Source of the DNA: Blastobasis lacticolella
Taxonomy: Eukaryota > Arthropoda > Insecta > Lepidoptera > Blastobasidae
Direction: 5' to 3'
Assembly (NCBI GenBank): GCA_905147135.1
Contig: LR990045.1
Coordinates: 20,064,173-20,128,172 of the forward strand
Length of the DNA stretch: 64,000 nt
The position numbers and the translations under genes were made by a program. Below, piece by piece: positions 1 through 11,500 of this stretch; the stretch's first letter is position 1; the number at the start of each line of letters is the position of its first letter. Under the pieces are notes generated by a model. The model searched no databases and was not told the origin of the DNA. It was given only the letters and a program-made list of their open reading frames with translations.

Positions 1-1304
1 CCTAACGTTTGCTAGTTTCGAGTTAGATACAGTCTAATCGAATTACCGTCTATCGATGATTTGAAATAGTCCTTTATTCGCCTTTATATAATAGACCTTA
101 TCATGTCTCCTCATCACCATAATCCAAGGTAAAATACAGGGTCCCAGAGCACCTAGCAAACGCGCACAGTCCTAATTCTTAGTTTAACTGTCTCAGAGTT
201 TCTGGGATGAGTACCACATTCTTAGATCGAATGGTCGACCGATGGTCAGGGTTGTAGTGTACAGTTATTGTGAGTGTTTTAGGGGGGTCAGGCGGGGGAT
301 GTTAATGACCGAACCCGTTGGATGTTGTTTAAACACTACATTTATTATAAAAAGTAATCGACCAAGTAATTTACCTACGCTGCAATACATTCGGCGCGCA
401 TTGGCCTACTTACAGCTGTAGGTAAAATTGCCTGTACGGCGTTACTCCGTACAAGGGTATACGTATATACGTCGGTCGCGCAGCACTTCTTATATAATTG
501 AAAATGTATGACGCGTAGCTGCGTTAGCGCTTTATCTAAGTATTTTCATAAATTTCTTCTCGCACGTGCGCTTCGCTTGAGGAGAATACTTTAAGGCGTA
601 CCCTTCTTGGTGGTATTGTCTCGTACCCCGTTACAACGCCGGTTGTTAGAATGGGCGCCTTCTTCACGTCCCCCGCCACGTATCAAGCGCGTAGATCACC
701 GTTGGATGAAGCCCGGCGACCGATCAAAGCATCATCATCATCGCCCTAGCGCTTATCCCGGCCTCTGCCAGGGTCCGTTCCTACCCATTCTTCTCCACTT
801 CACCCGGTCTGCGGCAGCCTCGCGTCGTAAACGAGCGACCAAAGCATATGTGTTGTAAATGCACTCGAAGCTGGTGCTCATTTTCTGGTGGATGCCATTG
901 CTGGTTGTTAATATTCTAGCCTGCCAAACACTATGATCTATTTAAACTGACTTGTCTTATTTGGTGAACAAACAATGCCCAAAATCACGACTTTACGTAT
1001 ATTGTGTTTAGATGTCGATAATTATATAAGAAACATAGAATGTGAATTTCAACGAATACTGCTGCACATTATCCATTTAACTAAATAATTTCCTTAACCA
1101 AATAAGACAAGTCAGTTTGGACAGATTATACACATGTAGTGTTAGAAGTTGGAAGCGTTTCAAAATACAACTCAGAGGTGATACTCGAACGTCATTTTCA
1201 GGCTTCCAGTCAAGTAAGCGGCGACCCCACTCCACGGTTGGACTTGCGACACATTTACAGTAAAGGTATCTGAGGCCCTATTATTGAAACCGCTCGCATC
1301 CTTG
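1..1304. other. Intergenic or intronic DNA, no gene recognised
   Basis: I see no exon here that I can support. The 83-codon open frame at 607-858 overlaps a dispersed repeat at about 720-850. The same segment recurs, diverged, at about 11335-11455 (a CATCATCATC-like run, then CCTAGCG, TTATCCC, CCAGGGTCCG and a CTTCxCCCG stretch). The frame is therefore repeat-derived and not evidence of a gene. The rest is AT-rich without recognisable structure. Confidence 0.5.
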
Positions 1305-1947
1305 GGCGGATACTACACACACGATATTTATCGTGATACACGCAGGATAACGATATTTATCGAGTGTGTAGCCTAGAGTATCACGAATCGTGATACGGAT
1401 CACAGGATTTCCCAAAATCCAGAAATCTACGATCCGTATCAACTATCGTGCGATATATATCGAGCGTCTAGTATGTAGTCGATATTTATCACGAAATATC
1501 TGTCAAACTGACAGATAAATAACGTAATTTCAAATTTATTTTCATAGTTTGTGTTTATTTTCAAGCATCTGTGGCCACTATGGACCTGAACAGTTACTAT
1601 AAAAGTATTAAAAGTCAACAAGATCCTCATCCTCATAATTTTACCCATTTTTTTCTCTTCACGCGTCTTTTCAATCCTAATGCTAATACTATAGCAACGC
1701 AAGCTTTATCAGTCATTTTGGTAAAAATACGTAAAAATCGTAAATATACTAGTCTAAAATGCTTTTTTTTAGGCTAGGCATTGGCAACTTAGTCTATTCA
1801 GCCATCAAAATGAATGAAAGAATGCACAGACTAATGAAAATATCGACGATTCTTATCGTGTGTGTAGGGTCGACTTGCGATCCAAAATATTACTCGATAT
1901 TGATCACGATACGTATCACGATATATATCGTGTGTGTAGTATCCGCC
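1305..1947. mobile_element. MITE with about 34-bp terminal inverted repeats
   Basis: The left end (1305-1338, starting GGCGGATACTACACACACG) is the reverse complement of the right end (1914-1947, ending GTGTGTAGTATCCGCC) with about one mismatch. Both ends contain the near-palindrome CGATATxTATCG, which recurs inside at about 1351 and 1450. An internal perfect inverted pair GATACGGATC/GATCCGTATC (about 1395 and 1431) adds secondary structure. TTG on both flanks may be a 3-bp target duplication, but this is too short to be sure. There is no transposase frame, so this is a non-autonomous DNA element of unknown superfamily. Confidence 0.7.
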
Positions 1948-2193
1948 TTGCGGGCGCTCGCGTACGTGACCTATCTCTTTCACAATTGTGGTAAGTTGCT
2001 AGAGATAGAAAAGAAAAGCATGGATGGCGCGGTTTAAAAAATAGGGGCCCCTGAAAAGGTAGAATTTGTGCTTTTGAGTTATCTTTATGTACATGGCGGG
2101 TGCCTAGTGCCTAAGGCCATAGAAAAAGAAACAACGAAACCGTTAAGGCAAGGCCTGTAATATTGTTATTATGTAACGTTGTGTATTCTACGT

Positions 2194-2430
2194 AGCGACC
2201 TGAGTTCAGTTGGTTAACATGCCGGTCGCCACGCAAAGGTCCCGCGTTCGATTCCCGGCCAAGCAAAAATTGAAATTATGTTTTTAATTTCTGTTACGGG
2301 TCTAGGTATATATAAATAAAAAAATATATGGGTAAGTAGTTTATCAGTTATCTTACACTTATAACACAAGGTTTGCTTACTTTGTGTAGCCCCATGAGAT
2401 GGCACTGTGTGAATTTGTCCAAGCATATTT
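2194..2430 (+). mobile_element. tRNA-derived SINE, family 2, copy 1
   Basis: The copy starts with a tRNA-like head with an A-box-like TTCAGTTGGTTAACA and a B box GTTCGATTCCC at about 2248. The body follows with AATTTCTGTTACGGGT, then TATCAGTTATCTTACA, AACACAAGGTTTGCTTAC and a 3' GATGGCACTGTGTGAATTT. Related copies lie at 7822, 24528, 30049 (minus) and 37375 (minus, interrupted). Confidence 0.75.
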
Positions 2431-2485
2431 AGTTAAGTAGGTATATGTGTTAGTTATTTTATTTTATTTTTATTTTGTTCTTCAG

Positions 2486-2557
2486 CTTTCATATCCAATG
2501 CCACGCCGCGCCCGCCAACGCAGTCAGCCACCTCGCAGCGAGGAGGGTTAACGGCTC
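2486..2557 (+). CDS. Candidate exon of an unrecognised proline-rich protein
   Basis: A strong pyrimidine tract and acceptor (TTTTGTTCTTCAG) precede a GC-rich island, followed by a donor CTC|GTGAGA. In the frame that enters at phase 1 it encodes a P/T/S/Q-rich segment (ISNATPRPPTQSATSQRGG) without stops and leaves one base. That base joins the next candidate exon at 4251 to make an Arg codon. A competing donor (GG|GTTAAC, 2547/2548) would not fit the phase of the 4251 exon. The support is only splice consensus, GC content and phase; no domain is visible. It could be chance. Confidence 0.35.
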
Positions 2558-2944
2558 GTGAGATTTCTTTTCTTTTCTTTTTTGTTTTATTTATTGGAAG
2601 TGGTTCCACAAAACTACGGAACGGTCTTGGAGGGACCCTCCTGACAAGTCTGCCCGCATGGGTACCACCACCCTATCTATTTGGCCGCCAATGTTAGACT
2701 CAAGATCTTTGGACTGTTGTATTTAGGCTCTCCTTGTCATGGTATCATTAAAAGTTTGTTTTATTCAATGATATCAGGTCTTAATTGGTGTCCATACAAT
2801 CTTACTCTTCACAGTGAAGTTCTAAGACGCATCTGCGGTTATGCTTATTATAAAAGTATGTTTCGGATTTCCTACCACATAGGTACCCTTGTTTACGGAA
2901 ACCCGGAACATACTTCATTATCACAGAACATAACATTCAGGAAT
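2558..2944. repeat. Fragment of a LINE 3' tail in AT-rich intron
   Basis: About 2665-2700 carries GTACCACCACCCTATCTATT followed by GCCGCCAATG, which matches the longer copy at 17890-17935. The remainder has no recognised structure. Confidence 0.4.
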
Positions 2945-3128
2945 TGGGCTTCTCCCCCGAGGTTATTGAGGTAAGGTAATCTCCACGCTTGGCAGGTGGA
3001 TTGGAGATCGCAGTGTTGATATAACAATGGGAAACGCTGCTGCCCAATTTCTAGCCTACGGACGGAGACTCTAGGATCTTTTGCCTCGAAAACTTTAGTC
3101 TCTTTGTACGATACCCACAAGCGTAAGG
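2945..3128 (-). repeat. LINE 3'-tail repeat (RTE-like), minus copy
   Basis: The reverse complement matches the family seen on the plus strand at 8624-9076, 34508-34738 and 43167-43429. Shared landmarks are GGGTGTCGTA, AGGCGACTAA, GGGCAGCAGC, CTGCGATCTCCA and CCTGCCAAGCGTGGAGA. This copy is 3'-truncated and diverged. Confidence 0.6.
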
Positions 3129-3244
3129 TGAGACACCCAAGTGAGGATCCAGGGGGGAGAAAGGGGGGCAATTGGTGCATTTGCCCCGCCTCAGCCCCAA
3201 CTCTGACTCACAATAGCGTACGGTTTTATGAGCAAAAGGCAAAA

Positions 3245-3990
3245 AATTCGAAGCTCGCGCTCGCTCAATTTTTTTTATTGATTTTATACATTTCTCCAAC
3301 TTTTTAGAACAGAAATGTCAAACATTTCTAGCTCGCGTCGCTCGCTCATTCATTTTTGTTATAATATTAACCAATATTTCAAAACCTTAATTCTGAGCTC
3401 GCTACGCTCGCTTTAACATTCATTTTAACAATCACCCCAGCTGGTTCTTAAAGAACCATAATGTTTTAAGTTACGTGCGGGCTTCGCTCGCTCAATCATT
3501 TATTGCTAACCCCAGATTTTAATACCCAAAATATCAAAAATATCGAGCTCGCTTCGCTCGCTCATTCATAGGTTTCAGATACTTTTTTTATCAGTCACCT
3601 AGCTCGTTGCGGTTACTCATTCATTGATTTCCTAAAATTACTATTGTGAGGATCACCCATTGTTGTTAAGGTCAAAAATATCTACATTTAATTATCACCT
3701 CAAGATTTTATAACCCAAAAAAAAATTGTAAGCTCACTTCGCTCGCTCATTCATTCAATTCTCTCCAGTTTTTAAGGCCTCAAACGTAAAATTTTTCGAA
3801 CTTGCTCCGCTCACTCATTTATTTATCACCGTAGCCTTTAAGACGCAAAAATCAAATATACCGAATTTTCGTTGTGGTTCCCCAGGTTTTAAAACCCAAA
3901 ATTCCGCTCGCCCATTCGTTTAATGTTAACCCCTCTAAAATGAGCAAATTATTTTTTTAAGGGCGCTAGCTCATTGATTAGAGAATACCT
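3245..3990. repeat. Degenerate minisatellite with GAGCTCGCTTCGCTCGCTC core
   Basis: About ten imperfect copies of a core like GCTCGCTTCGCTCGCTCATT occur at roughly 3250, 3331, 3397, 3476, 3544, 3600, 3730, 3799, 3904 and 3965. AT-rich linkers of about 50-110 bp carry recurring CCCCAG-TTTTxAxxACCCAAAA text. Unit spacing is irregular, so this is an old, decayed tandem array. There is no coding potential across it. Confidence 0.7.
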
Positions 3991-4023
3991 ATAATTACAA
4001 GGTACCTATAATTTTGACTTTTG

Positions 4024-4042
4024 CCCCCCCCCCCCCCCCCCC
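4024..4042 (+). repeat. Poly-C tract (19 C)
   Basis: An uninterrupted run of 19 C follows the minisatellite. The length may be unreliable because homopolymers are error-prone in assembly. Confidence 0.9.
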
Positions 4043-4250
4043 TAAACCAAATCCTGGATCCACGCCTGACCCAGAGTGCTATTCTACTCTGCCGGGCACC
4101 GCACGGCTAGGAACATACTTACATACTTATAATTAAATATCATAATAATATAGTTTAAAACATTATGTTATGAAACCAAAGTGCCTATACTAAGTAACTA
4201 CCTATGAATCGTATGTGTCCTACCTATGAATTGAGTATGGTGTCCCGCAG

Positions 4251-4306
4251 GCAAGCCGACCGCGGCGCCGGAGCCGCCGCAGCTGGGCGCGCTCTCGCCG
4301 ACTGCG
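4251..4306 (+). CDS. Candidate exon, proline/alanine-rich segment
   Basis: A GC-rich 56-bp segment lies between an acceptor (TGTCCCGCAG) and a donor (GCG|GTACGG) in AT-rich surroundings. Taken with two bases completing a codon from upstream, it reads KPTAAPEPPQLGALSPTA and ends in phase 0, matching the next candidate exon at 5363. The other two frames give Arg-rich or less plausible peptides. The polypyrimidine tract is weak. The peptide has the look of a disordered linker; I do not recognise the family. Confidence 0.5.
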
Positions 4307-4563
4307 GTACGGTATTTCACACTTTTAAGATATAACGCACAAGTGGCCAAAACTCTGGATAAGGGACCTAAAACTTAGGATAGTAATAAAAATAAAAAAC
4401 AATTTAGGGGGGTTAAAAATTAAATACATTATTCCTGGGTTACTGCATTAACACGGGGCAGTAACTCAGGGTTAATGTATGGATTTTTTTACCTGCGACG
4501 AAAAAAGAGGTCGCACCTCTCTAACAGCTACATTAATGTCAATGTGGTTTTTTTCATCTTGAA

Positions 4564-4840
4564 GCCAATGACTGTTTTCTGAGTTATGTACATTAGTTGA
4601 ATACTAACCGATGCTCTTACGGCGAGGGAAAACATCGTGATGAAACCTGCACATTCAGGCGACTGGATGTGTAAACGCGATCCGGTCTGGTCAGGTTCCC
4701 CTGGTAGCAGGGTCATGGAGGTCAGATGGCAGTTACTCCACTGTAATTACCTGACCTGCCAAATCCTGGATCAGGGTCAAGGTGGACCCCGGGCCCTCGT
4801 GCGCGAGAGCACAACTGGGACATTAACGCCAAGATGATGA
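4564..4840 (+). mobile_element. tRNA-derived SINE, family 1, copy without head
   Basis: This is the body of the family whose full-length copy is at 59098. It has CAATGACTGTTTTCTGAG, TAACCGATGCTCTTACGG, GAAACCTGCACATTCAGGCG, GTCAGGTTCCCCTGG, GTGCGCGAGAGCACAAC and the 3' end ACATTAACGCCAAGATGATG. The tRNA-like 5' head is missing. Confidence 0.85.
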
Positions 4841-5362
4841 TGATTGAAGACGTGGTCCAACACTATGCCTGATTTGACGTTAGACGGTCTCAACCCCAGT
4901 TGATACTTGGTATTCTTGACGTTAGACGATATGCACACAAAATATTGGACATAGAGCAGAGATGGAGCGTCGACCTATAGAGAATGTACCCTGTCACTCT
5001 GTCACAACTCTATACAAATGACTCAATGTCATACAACAAGCTAGTACCTACATTAAGGTGACCAAGGCAACCAATTTGACAATAGTAGTGGTTATGGAGG
5101 GGTATTTGACAACCTATATGTATACTTTTAATGGTGCATATAATGTGTAACGTTATGTGTACCATTAAAAAACAAATAAAATACATGTATAGATTGTTAG
5201 TTCAGCTGTGAGTAGGCTCCATCTGTGCATCTGTGCCCAATTTCCTTGTTATGTTCTGTTCGATGAAGTAGCAATAAACTACATTTTTTTAAATATGTAT
5301 ACGTTACATATTTTATTCACTCAAATCATAGTATTCTACATACTAATACTTTATTCTTCCAG

Positions 5363-5464
5363 CCAGCGTCTCCAAAATTTGACTTGAAACCAACTTTGTG
5401 CTGCGCCAAGAATGGGTCGCAGGAGCCGGCCCGTGAGCCTATATTGACACCTATGTCAGTTCAT
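5363..5464 (+). CDS. Candidate exon of the same unrecognised plus-strand gene
   Basis: The acceptor TTATTCTTCCAG is followed by an open 34-codon segment in phase 0 that begins PASPKFDLKPTLCC and continues with a Pro/Glu-rich tail (residues QEPAREPILTP). It ends at a donor CAT|GTTAGT. An alternative donor at 5455 (AT|GTCAGT) would give phase 2 and does not fit the next exon. It joins the 4251 exon in phase 0. No known domain is visible; composition suggests a disordered region. Confidence 0.5.
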
Positions 5465-5807
5465 GTTAGTATCTACCTACATACTTCATGTTATAGGTAG
5501 ATAATATTTAAATCTCTGGTCTAAAGCATAAATGGAGAGCTCGACCAAAGAAAGATTTAGATTTTCTAGCCTAAACCGTTTAAATAATTCGAGTAGCGTT
5601 AGCATGTAATTACGGAAGGCTCGATACATCGTTTTGAGCGTCGTCGGACCCGATGGACATGAACTCGCGCGCGCACAGTATGTTAAGGAACGTTAAAGCT
5701 AATTTCTAGAGTAATCTAGTTTGGTGTCCGGCAATGGTAGCCGACAGCTATGTTACAGACACATATTGCCTTAAAAATATTGTCCATTTAAAGCCTCCTA
5801 ATTGAAG

Positions 5808-5939
5808 CAATCGATCCCCCAGATCACTACTAAGGACCATCCGGAAACGAAGGGGAAGACCCCGCGCGAGAGCCCGCGCGTTGACAAACTGAAGCTGCCC
5901 TCCAGTGCCAAGAAGAATGCCATTGCTGACAAAGCCAAG
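5808..5939 (+). CDS. Candidate exon, basic Lys/Pro-rich segment
   Basis: An open 44-codon segment ends AKKNAIADKAK at a consensus donor AAG|GTCAGT. Its middle is rich in Lys, Pro and Ser (KGKTPRESPRVDKLKLPSS). Two acceptors are possible: TAATTGAAG at 5807 or GATCCCCCAG at 5822; both keep phase 0. The frame runs on past the donor to 6087, but the sequence there becomes AT-rich intron-like. The high basic and proline content resembles microtubule- or actin-associated linker regions, but I cannot name a family. Confidence 0.55.
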
Positions 5940-7821
5940 GTCAGTGCAAATTTCAGCACATGCAAAGAAGAAACAGCGGTCCATCCTGCTTACGTACCTA
6001 CATACTCAAATTCAAATACTTTGGGAAAATTATTCTCTTATGAAACGTCAAAAAAACACGGAAAGAGTAAAGACAAAGTGGTCGTTTAAGCAGCTCATCC
6101 AGCGCAGTGCGGTTGTATGTTATAAAGTATTTAGGACAGCCAATCCTGAGTTGGTGAGGTCTTGCACTTGACTCAGTAGTTTTCAGCACTATATGGCAGC
6201 CGGTTCGTGGTGACATCATTTTTTTGCTACGTGAAACCTAGCCCATTGTCATTTTGCATCAAGATAAGTACCTCCTCTCATAAACGCCTACTGACTTGAT
6301 GCCTTGATGACTTGATTTAATACTCATTTAAGAAAGCTGTTCGTGAGTATTACCTCAATGATCTTTAGTGTTGGGGCTCACGAGTTTGTCTTCTATCTCC
6401 CCATGTTTGACTGAGCTTCTGGTTTTGTCTCTCCTTTACTTGTGTAGTATTTGTATTGTTATCTATTCTTGCTATATTACCCACTCACTCACGTTTATTT
6501 CTAGCTATTTTAGCTTTAAGTCCGGCTTTGTACTATTTTGTGCATGAAGATTTAATAAATAAATAAATGCCTTTGAGAGGCGCGAAAGTGCCTAACGGGA
6601 TATCGTGTCTTGCTCTATTGACCTTTACGTCTCGTGTATCGACCCCAAGGTCGATTCCCGCGCTGCGACATCTAGAATTCGACATTATTACAAATCTGTA
6701 TTAAAATATCACGTCCACCCGTCCACGTTGCTGATATTTCCTACATAATTAAACATTTAATATTTTATTATATACGTAACATCGTTGTTCCAAAAAATAT
6801 ATTTAAAATACTTTAAGTAAGTTAAACAATAATGTATGTTAAGTAATATGTTAAACGAAGTTGTCTATATTCCTTGTCGTGGTAACCTATAATTAAGGCT
6901 GCACTTAGAAAGAGAAAATATTTTAGCTATAAGACGCTATAACTTTCTTAGTGTAAGTCTTGTTGGTTGTCCTAAATAAATAAATAAAATAAAATAAAAT
7001 AAAATCACTGAAAACGATCTTTGACATTGAAGGATTGTCGAAGGTCGAAAAGAATACTTTTTTAGCTGAAAGAGATTTGGGGTGACAATAGGCCCTGTAG
7101 TCTGTGTATTTAATCGACCGCCTAATGTTACTCGATGAGTAATTTTTAGTCTGGCAATAAAGTAAGTAAGAAAAATATGAGGGCACCACTTAATATATGA
7201 AGTACTCAGTTTGACAGAAATTATTTATTGCAAGAGCAGTAGTTCCTTTTCACGACGTTCTTGCCAGACAGTACAGGCGATGAATTTACTTATTTGTAAC
7301 CTGGAATCTGGGTCTGAATGTAAGTAGGTACCTACCTAACCTGCATACCAGACCTACTTGGTAAAATGAAACAACACTGTGGAATAACAAAAAAATAATA
7401 TAATTTATTACAAAAAAGTTTATGTCAATGTTGCATAGCAAAAAAATTACCTCGCGTAAATCATGTGAATAAATAAATGAATTTCAAGCTCTTTGAAAGC
7501 CTTCCAGCATCACAGGAAATGTTTATACTTACTTATTAGGTATGTATGTATGTACCTTAAAAAATGTTTACCATTCAAAATGTATAAAATTCATAAATAG
7601 ATAGAGTTGAATGCACTATAGGCGCTACAATAATTATATGTTTATTGTTAAATAATGTCTTTGTAAAATACTAATTAAAAAATCATTTGTAACCGTTTTA
7701 CATTTTAAATGCTTTAAAAAATATTTAAAAATATGACTTCGTCAGTTACATTTAGAGTGTGCTTACTTATATCGATAATACATCGATATACTAATATTTG
7801 ACCTGATAACTCTGGTCAGTT
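5940..7821. other. Intron-like DNA, no further gene seen
   Basis: The stretch is AT-rich. It holds a polyadenine-rich tail GATTTAATAAATAAATAAAT near 6550 and an AAATAAAATAAAAT microsatellite near 6970-7005. I see no open frame with coding character and no TIR element here. Confidence 0.5.
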
Positions 7822-8012
7822 TGAGAGAGTTTGTTCAGTGGTCAACATGCCAGTATGCCACGCAAGAGGTCCCGGGTTCGATACCCGGCTGGGCTGAAAT
7901 TGAAATGATGAATTTTAATTTCTGTTACGGGTATCAGTTATCTTGCACCCATAACACAAGCTTTGCTTACTTTGGAGCTAGATGACGCTGTGTGAATTTC
8001 CCACGATTATAT
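7822..8012 (+). mobile_element. tRNA-derived SINE, family 2, copy 2
   Basis: The head has CAGTGGTCAACATGCCA and a B box GGGTTCGATACCC. The body has AATTTCTGTTACGGGT, a shortened centre, CCATAACACAAGCTTTGC, and the 3' end GATGACGCTGTGTGAATTT. It lies about 450 bp beyond the stop codon of the LIM gene, so it may sit in its 3' UTR or downstream flank. Confidence 0.8.
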
Positions 8013-8463
8013 ATATAAAAAAAAAAATATTAATAATAGCTTACGTTGTCCCTTACATTATTTTATGACACTGGTGTACTAATTTATAATGTTAACTATC
8101 TACGTACTAAGACACAAATATGCCTCTTACAATACTGGTACCTATCACTATTCTCAAAAAATTTTTGAAGCAGCACTAGACATTTTCAATAAAAAAACAA
8201 ATTATTATTCTTTTCTTTTATCTTGTTCCAACCATCTCGCGAGTCGCGCTTATAGTACTCTCATATCACAAGAGATGGCGCTAGTGCCAACTAGACTCAA
8301 CAAGGCGTCACCTTTATAAGGAGGATTGCCCTGAGCAAGGCACATTACATCGTTACGAATAGCTCCTCTAAAGTATTCCAAGTCGACATATTTGTCCTGT
8401 AGTACTGTGCATGTGTGACAGTGTGTATGTATGTATGTATAATGTGTTTGTCCGTCCGTGCGT

Positions 8464-8538
8464 TTAGGCGCATTTCGCGCAGAGAGGTTTGTTGTCCAAA
8501 ACGGTGAAGGTGGCGTCGGTCACCGGGTTCCGGCATTT
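8464..8538 (-). CDS. LIM gene exon 5 (terminal), end of LIM3 and stop
   Basis: The acceptor (minus strand ACATTACAG) precedes an open segment beginning KCRNPVTDATFTVLDNK and ending PLCAKCA before TAA. It supplies ligands C156, C174 and C177 of LIM3. The protein stops one residue after the last zinc ligand, as is usual for small LIM-only proteins. Confidence 0.9.
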   Translation of the reverse strand, partial: KCRNPVTDATFTVLDNKPLCAKCA

Positions 8539-11500
8539 CTGTAATGTAAATGGGAATGGGTTAGTTCAGGTTTTAATGCTTTGATTGAACTCTGTTATGG
8601 TATTAATTCTTTTAATTAACTCTGGTCGTGTGGTGACCGGCAGAGTAGAATAGCACCAACCCCTTAAGGTGTGTCCAAACATAGAGCGGCATGTGTGCGC
8701 GGCAGCCGCGCGCGGCGTGCCGCGCTTTGTTTGGACAACAGCCGCGCGCAAACATTCGTCAATAGTCCTAACTAGAGCGCGGCAGAATTGTTTCTTGGAC
8801 ATGCCGCGTGTTGCTGCCGCGCTCGTGCCGCGCTATGTTTGGACACGCCTTTACGCTCATGGGTGTCGTATAAGACGACCAATGTTTTCGAGGCAAAATA
8901 TCAAAAGTCTCCGTAGTCTGAAAAATGGGCAGCAGCATTTTCCATTGTTATATTTAAAAACTGCGATCTCCAACCCGCCTGCCAAGCGTGGAGATTATGG
9001 CAATAACCTCCCCTTTCGTGGGAGAGGCCCTAAGTCCTGCAGTGGACTGTTACGGGCTGTGATGATGATGGTATTAATAGAAGCGAGGGCACATTTTGAG
9101 ACATTCGTTCATTTTTTTTCCATTCGTCATGATTATTTACTATTAATTGTCGCATTTAACGGCTTTGTCACCACGGTTTTGATTCTTTTTACCTCGATAT
9201 TTCGAAGCGATTGCGCCTCCATGGTCATGAGCACCGGGGCTATTGGCTATCTCAGTGGACAACTGAATTTGACATTTTACAATCCAGCGGCCAATGACCT
9301 ACTCGGAGATGAAATTCAAGATCAAAACTGTAAACATATTGCCATTATAAAACATTAACCACAGGGGTTGATAATTTAAAATACAGTTTGTTTTTTAATA
9401 TTTATATGATGTAAAATCATATAAATACTAATATTGTAAACATGATAATTTTGTATCAATGAGTAATGTTTTTAATGTAAGTTTTTTATAGTGGCTATAT
9501 GTTCAGTTTTGATCTTAAATTTAATCTCAGAGTTTAGTGTAGTTCTAATGGGGGAAAACGTTGTTTTCCATTTACGGCCAAAATAACCTTCCTTTCGATC
9601 TGCGTTGAAGTACATAAGCGAGATAGAAGTTTTATCTTGTGCAACAAAGTCTGTCTACGGTGGTTGGTGTCACGGATGTCCATGGGCGGCAGTAATAATA
9701 CTACCCGCTCGATTGTTCGCCTCACTCTCATCACCATCAAATTAGCCGAAAGACACCCACTGCTGGGCATAAGCCTCTCCCAGTGATCTCCCAGTGATGC
9801 CTTCCGCATCCAACTGCAATCATGACCAGGTCGTTGTTCCTTGCGGAAGACCTGCGCGCGCAGAGTCTTTCAGTACGCGGTCGCCACTGGAGAACCTTAC
9901 TCCTGCAAAAAGAACGACCCACTCACGTTGCAAGTGAAGCAGTCGCGGTGCCACTTGCTGTCAAGCGCGATGACCGCGCGGTCGGTGATGGGCTTGGCGC
10001 AGCCCGAGCAGCGCGCGGCGAACTTGTCCGAGAAGCAGCCCGAGCAGTAGGGGCGGCCGGCCTGCGAGGTAGACGTATTCTTTTATATATTTGGGAGACC
10101 AAAATCCATCATCATCTTGTCCGTAATGTCCCGGTTGTGCTCTCAAGAACGAGGGCCGAGGGCTCTCAAGATCCAGGATTTGGCGATCAGGTAATTACAG
10201 TGGAGCGACTACCATCTGACCTCCGTGACCCTGCTACCAAACGCCATACAACAACACAATATTTATATTCTTACGAAACAGATAGCCAATTACAGGTCTT
10301 AGCTGATAGATTTTGGAATACATAATATGAAAATCTGTTGATACACTTCCACCGATAATAACTAATACAATACTACTGCACTGCACAAAGTTATAAGAGT
10401 AGTTATAAAACGTATAATCATCTTGGCGTTAATGTGCTCTCGCGCACGAGGGCCCGGGGTCCGCCTTGACCATGATGAAGGATTTGGCAGATCAGATAAT
10501 GGAGAATCAGATAGTGGACCGACTGCCATCTGACCCTGCTATCTGGGAAACCTGACAAGATTGGATCATGGTAACATATTCAGTCGCCTGAATGTGTAGG
10601 TTTGATCACGATGTTTTCCCGCACAGTAACAACATCGGTTAGCATTCAACTAATGTACATAACTCAGAAAAGAGTTATTGGAAGCTGACCGCATTGGGAC
10701 TCATACCCAATAACCCTCGCTTACGAGTCCGATACCTTAACCACTCGGCCACCGATGCTCCTAAAGCTATAAAATTAATTTTTCGTATTTATTCCTTGAC
10801 CAAGGACTTCCGCTTGAGAAGCTCGGACTGATGAAACAGTCTCGGGAGCGGATTGGCACCTGTGAGGACATTTTGGATGTGTTCAAAACAGCACAATTCC
10901 GCCATTGCACCACCTGCCCCGAGCATGAGTGCTTTTAGACCCTTATTTATTATTTTATTTAACAGTTTATTGTGCACAGGAAATACATAATGAATAACAG
11001 GCAAAGTAATAAATGGCACAACAGGCGCTACTTATTTCTAAAAGAAATCTCTTCCAGCAGGCCTTCGGAAGCGTGATGTGATAATGAGACGCCGATAAGA
11101 CGTGCACAATATTACCCTTGTTGGTGTCCATGCAATTCTTCGACAATTTTTTGCTCGTAGATACAATTCGGATGTGGAATGAGTTCCCAGGCGCAGTATT
11201 TTCTCCATACATGTGAATGTCATTAGAGATAAGCAAAACGCCCCTATTATTGCTGATGTCCGTCCATAGACAGTCGGCGGTGATAACTTTCCATAAGATG
11301 GACCATCTGACCGATTGCTTCTCGTGGCAAAAAAAGTCATTATCATTATCCTAGCGTTTATCCCAGCCATGCCAGGGTCCGCTTTACAACTTTTCTTCCT
11401 CCACTTCGCCCGCTCTTCAGCATTCTCCCGTCGTAAGCCATTGGCTCTCGCATCCGACTCGGCGATGTCAATCCGCTCGCTCGGCCTCCCGCGTGATATC

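Noticed and set aside
607..858. 83-codon open frame with His run
   Set aside because: Overlaps a dispersed repeat found again at 11335-11455; no splice or start context.
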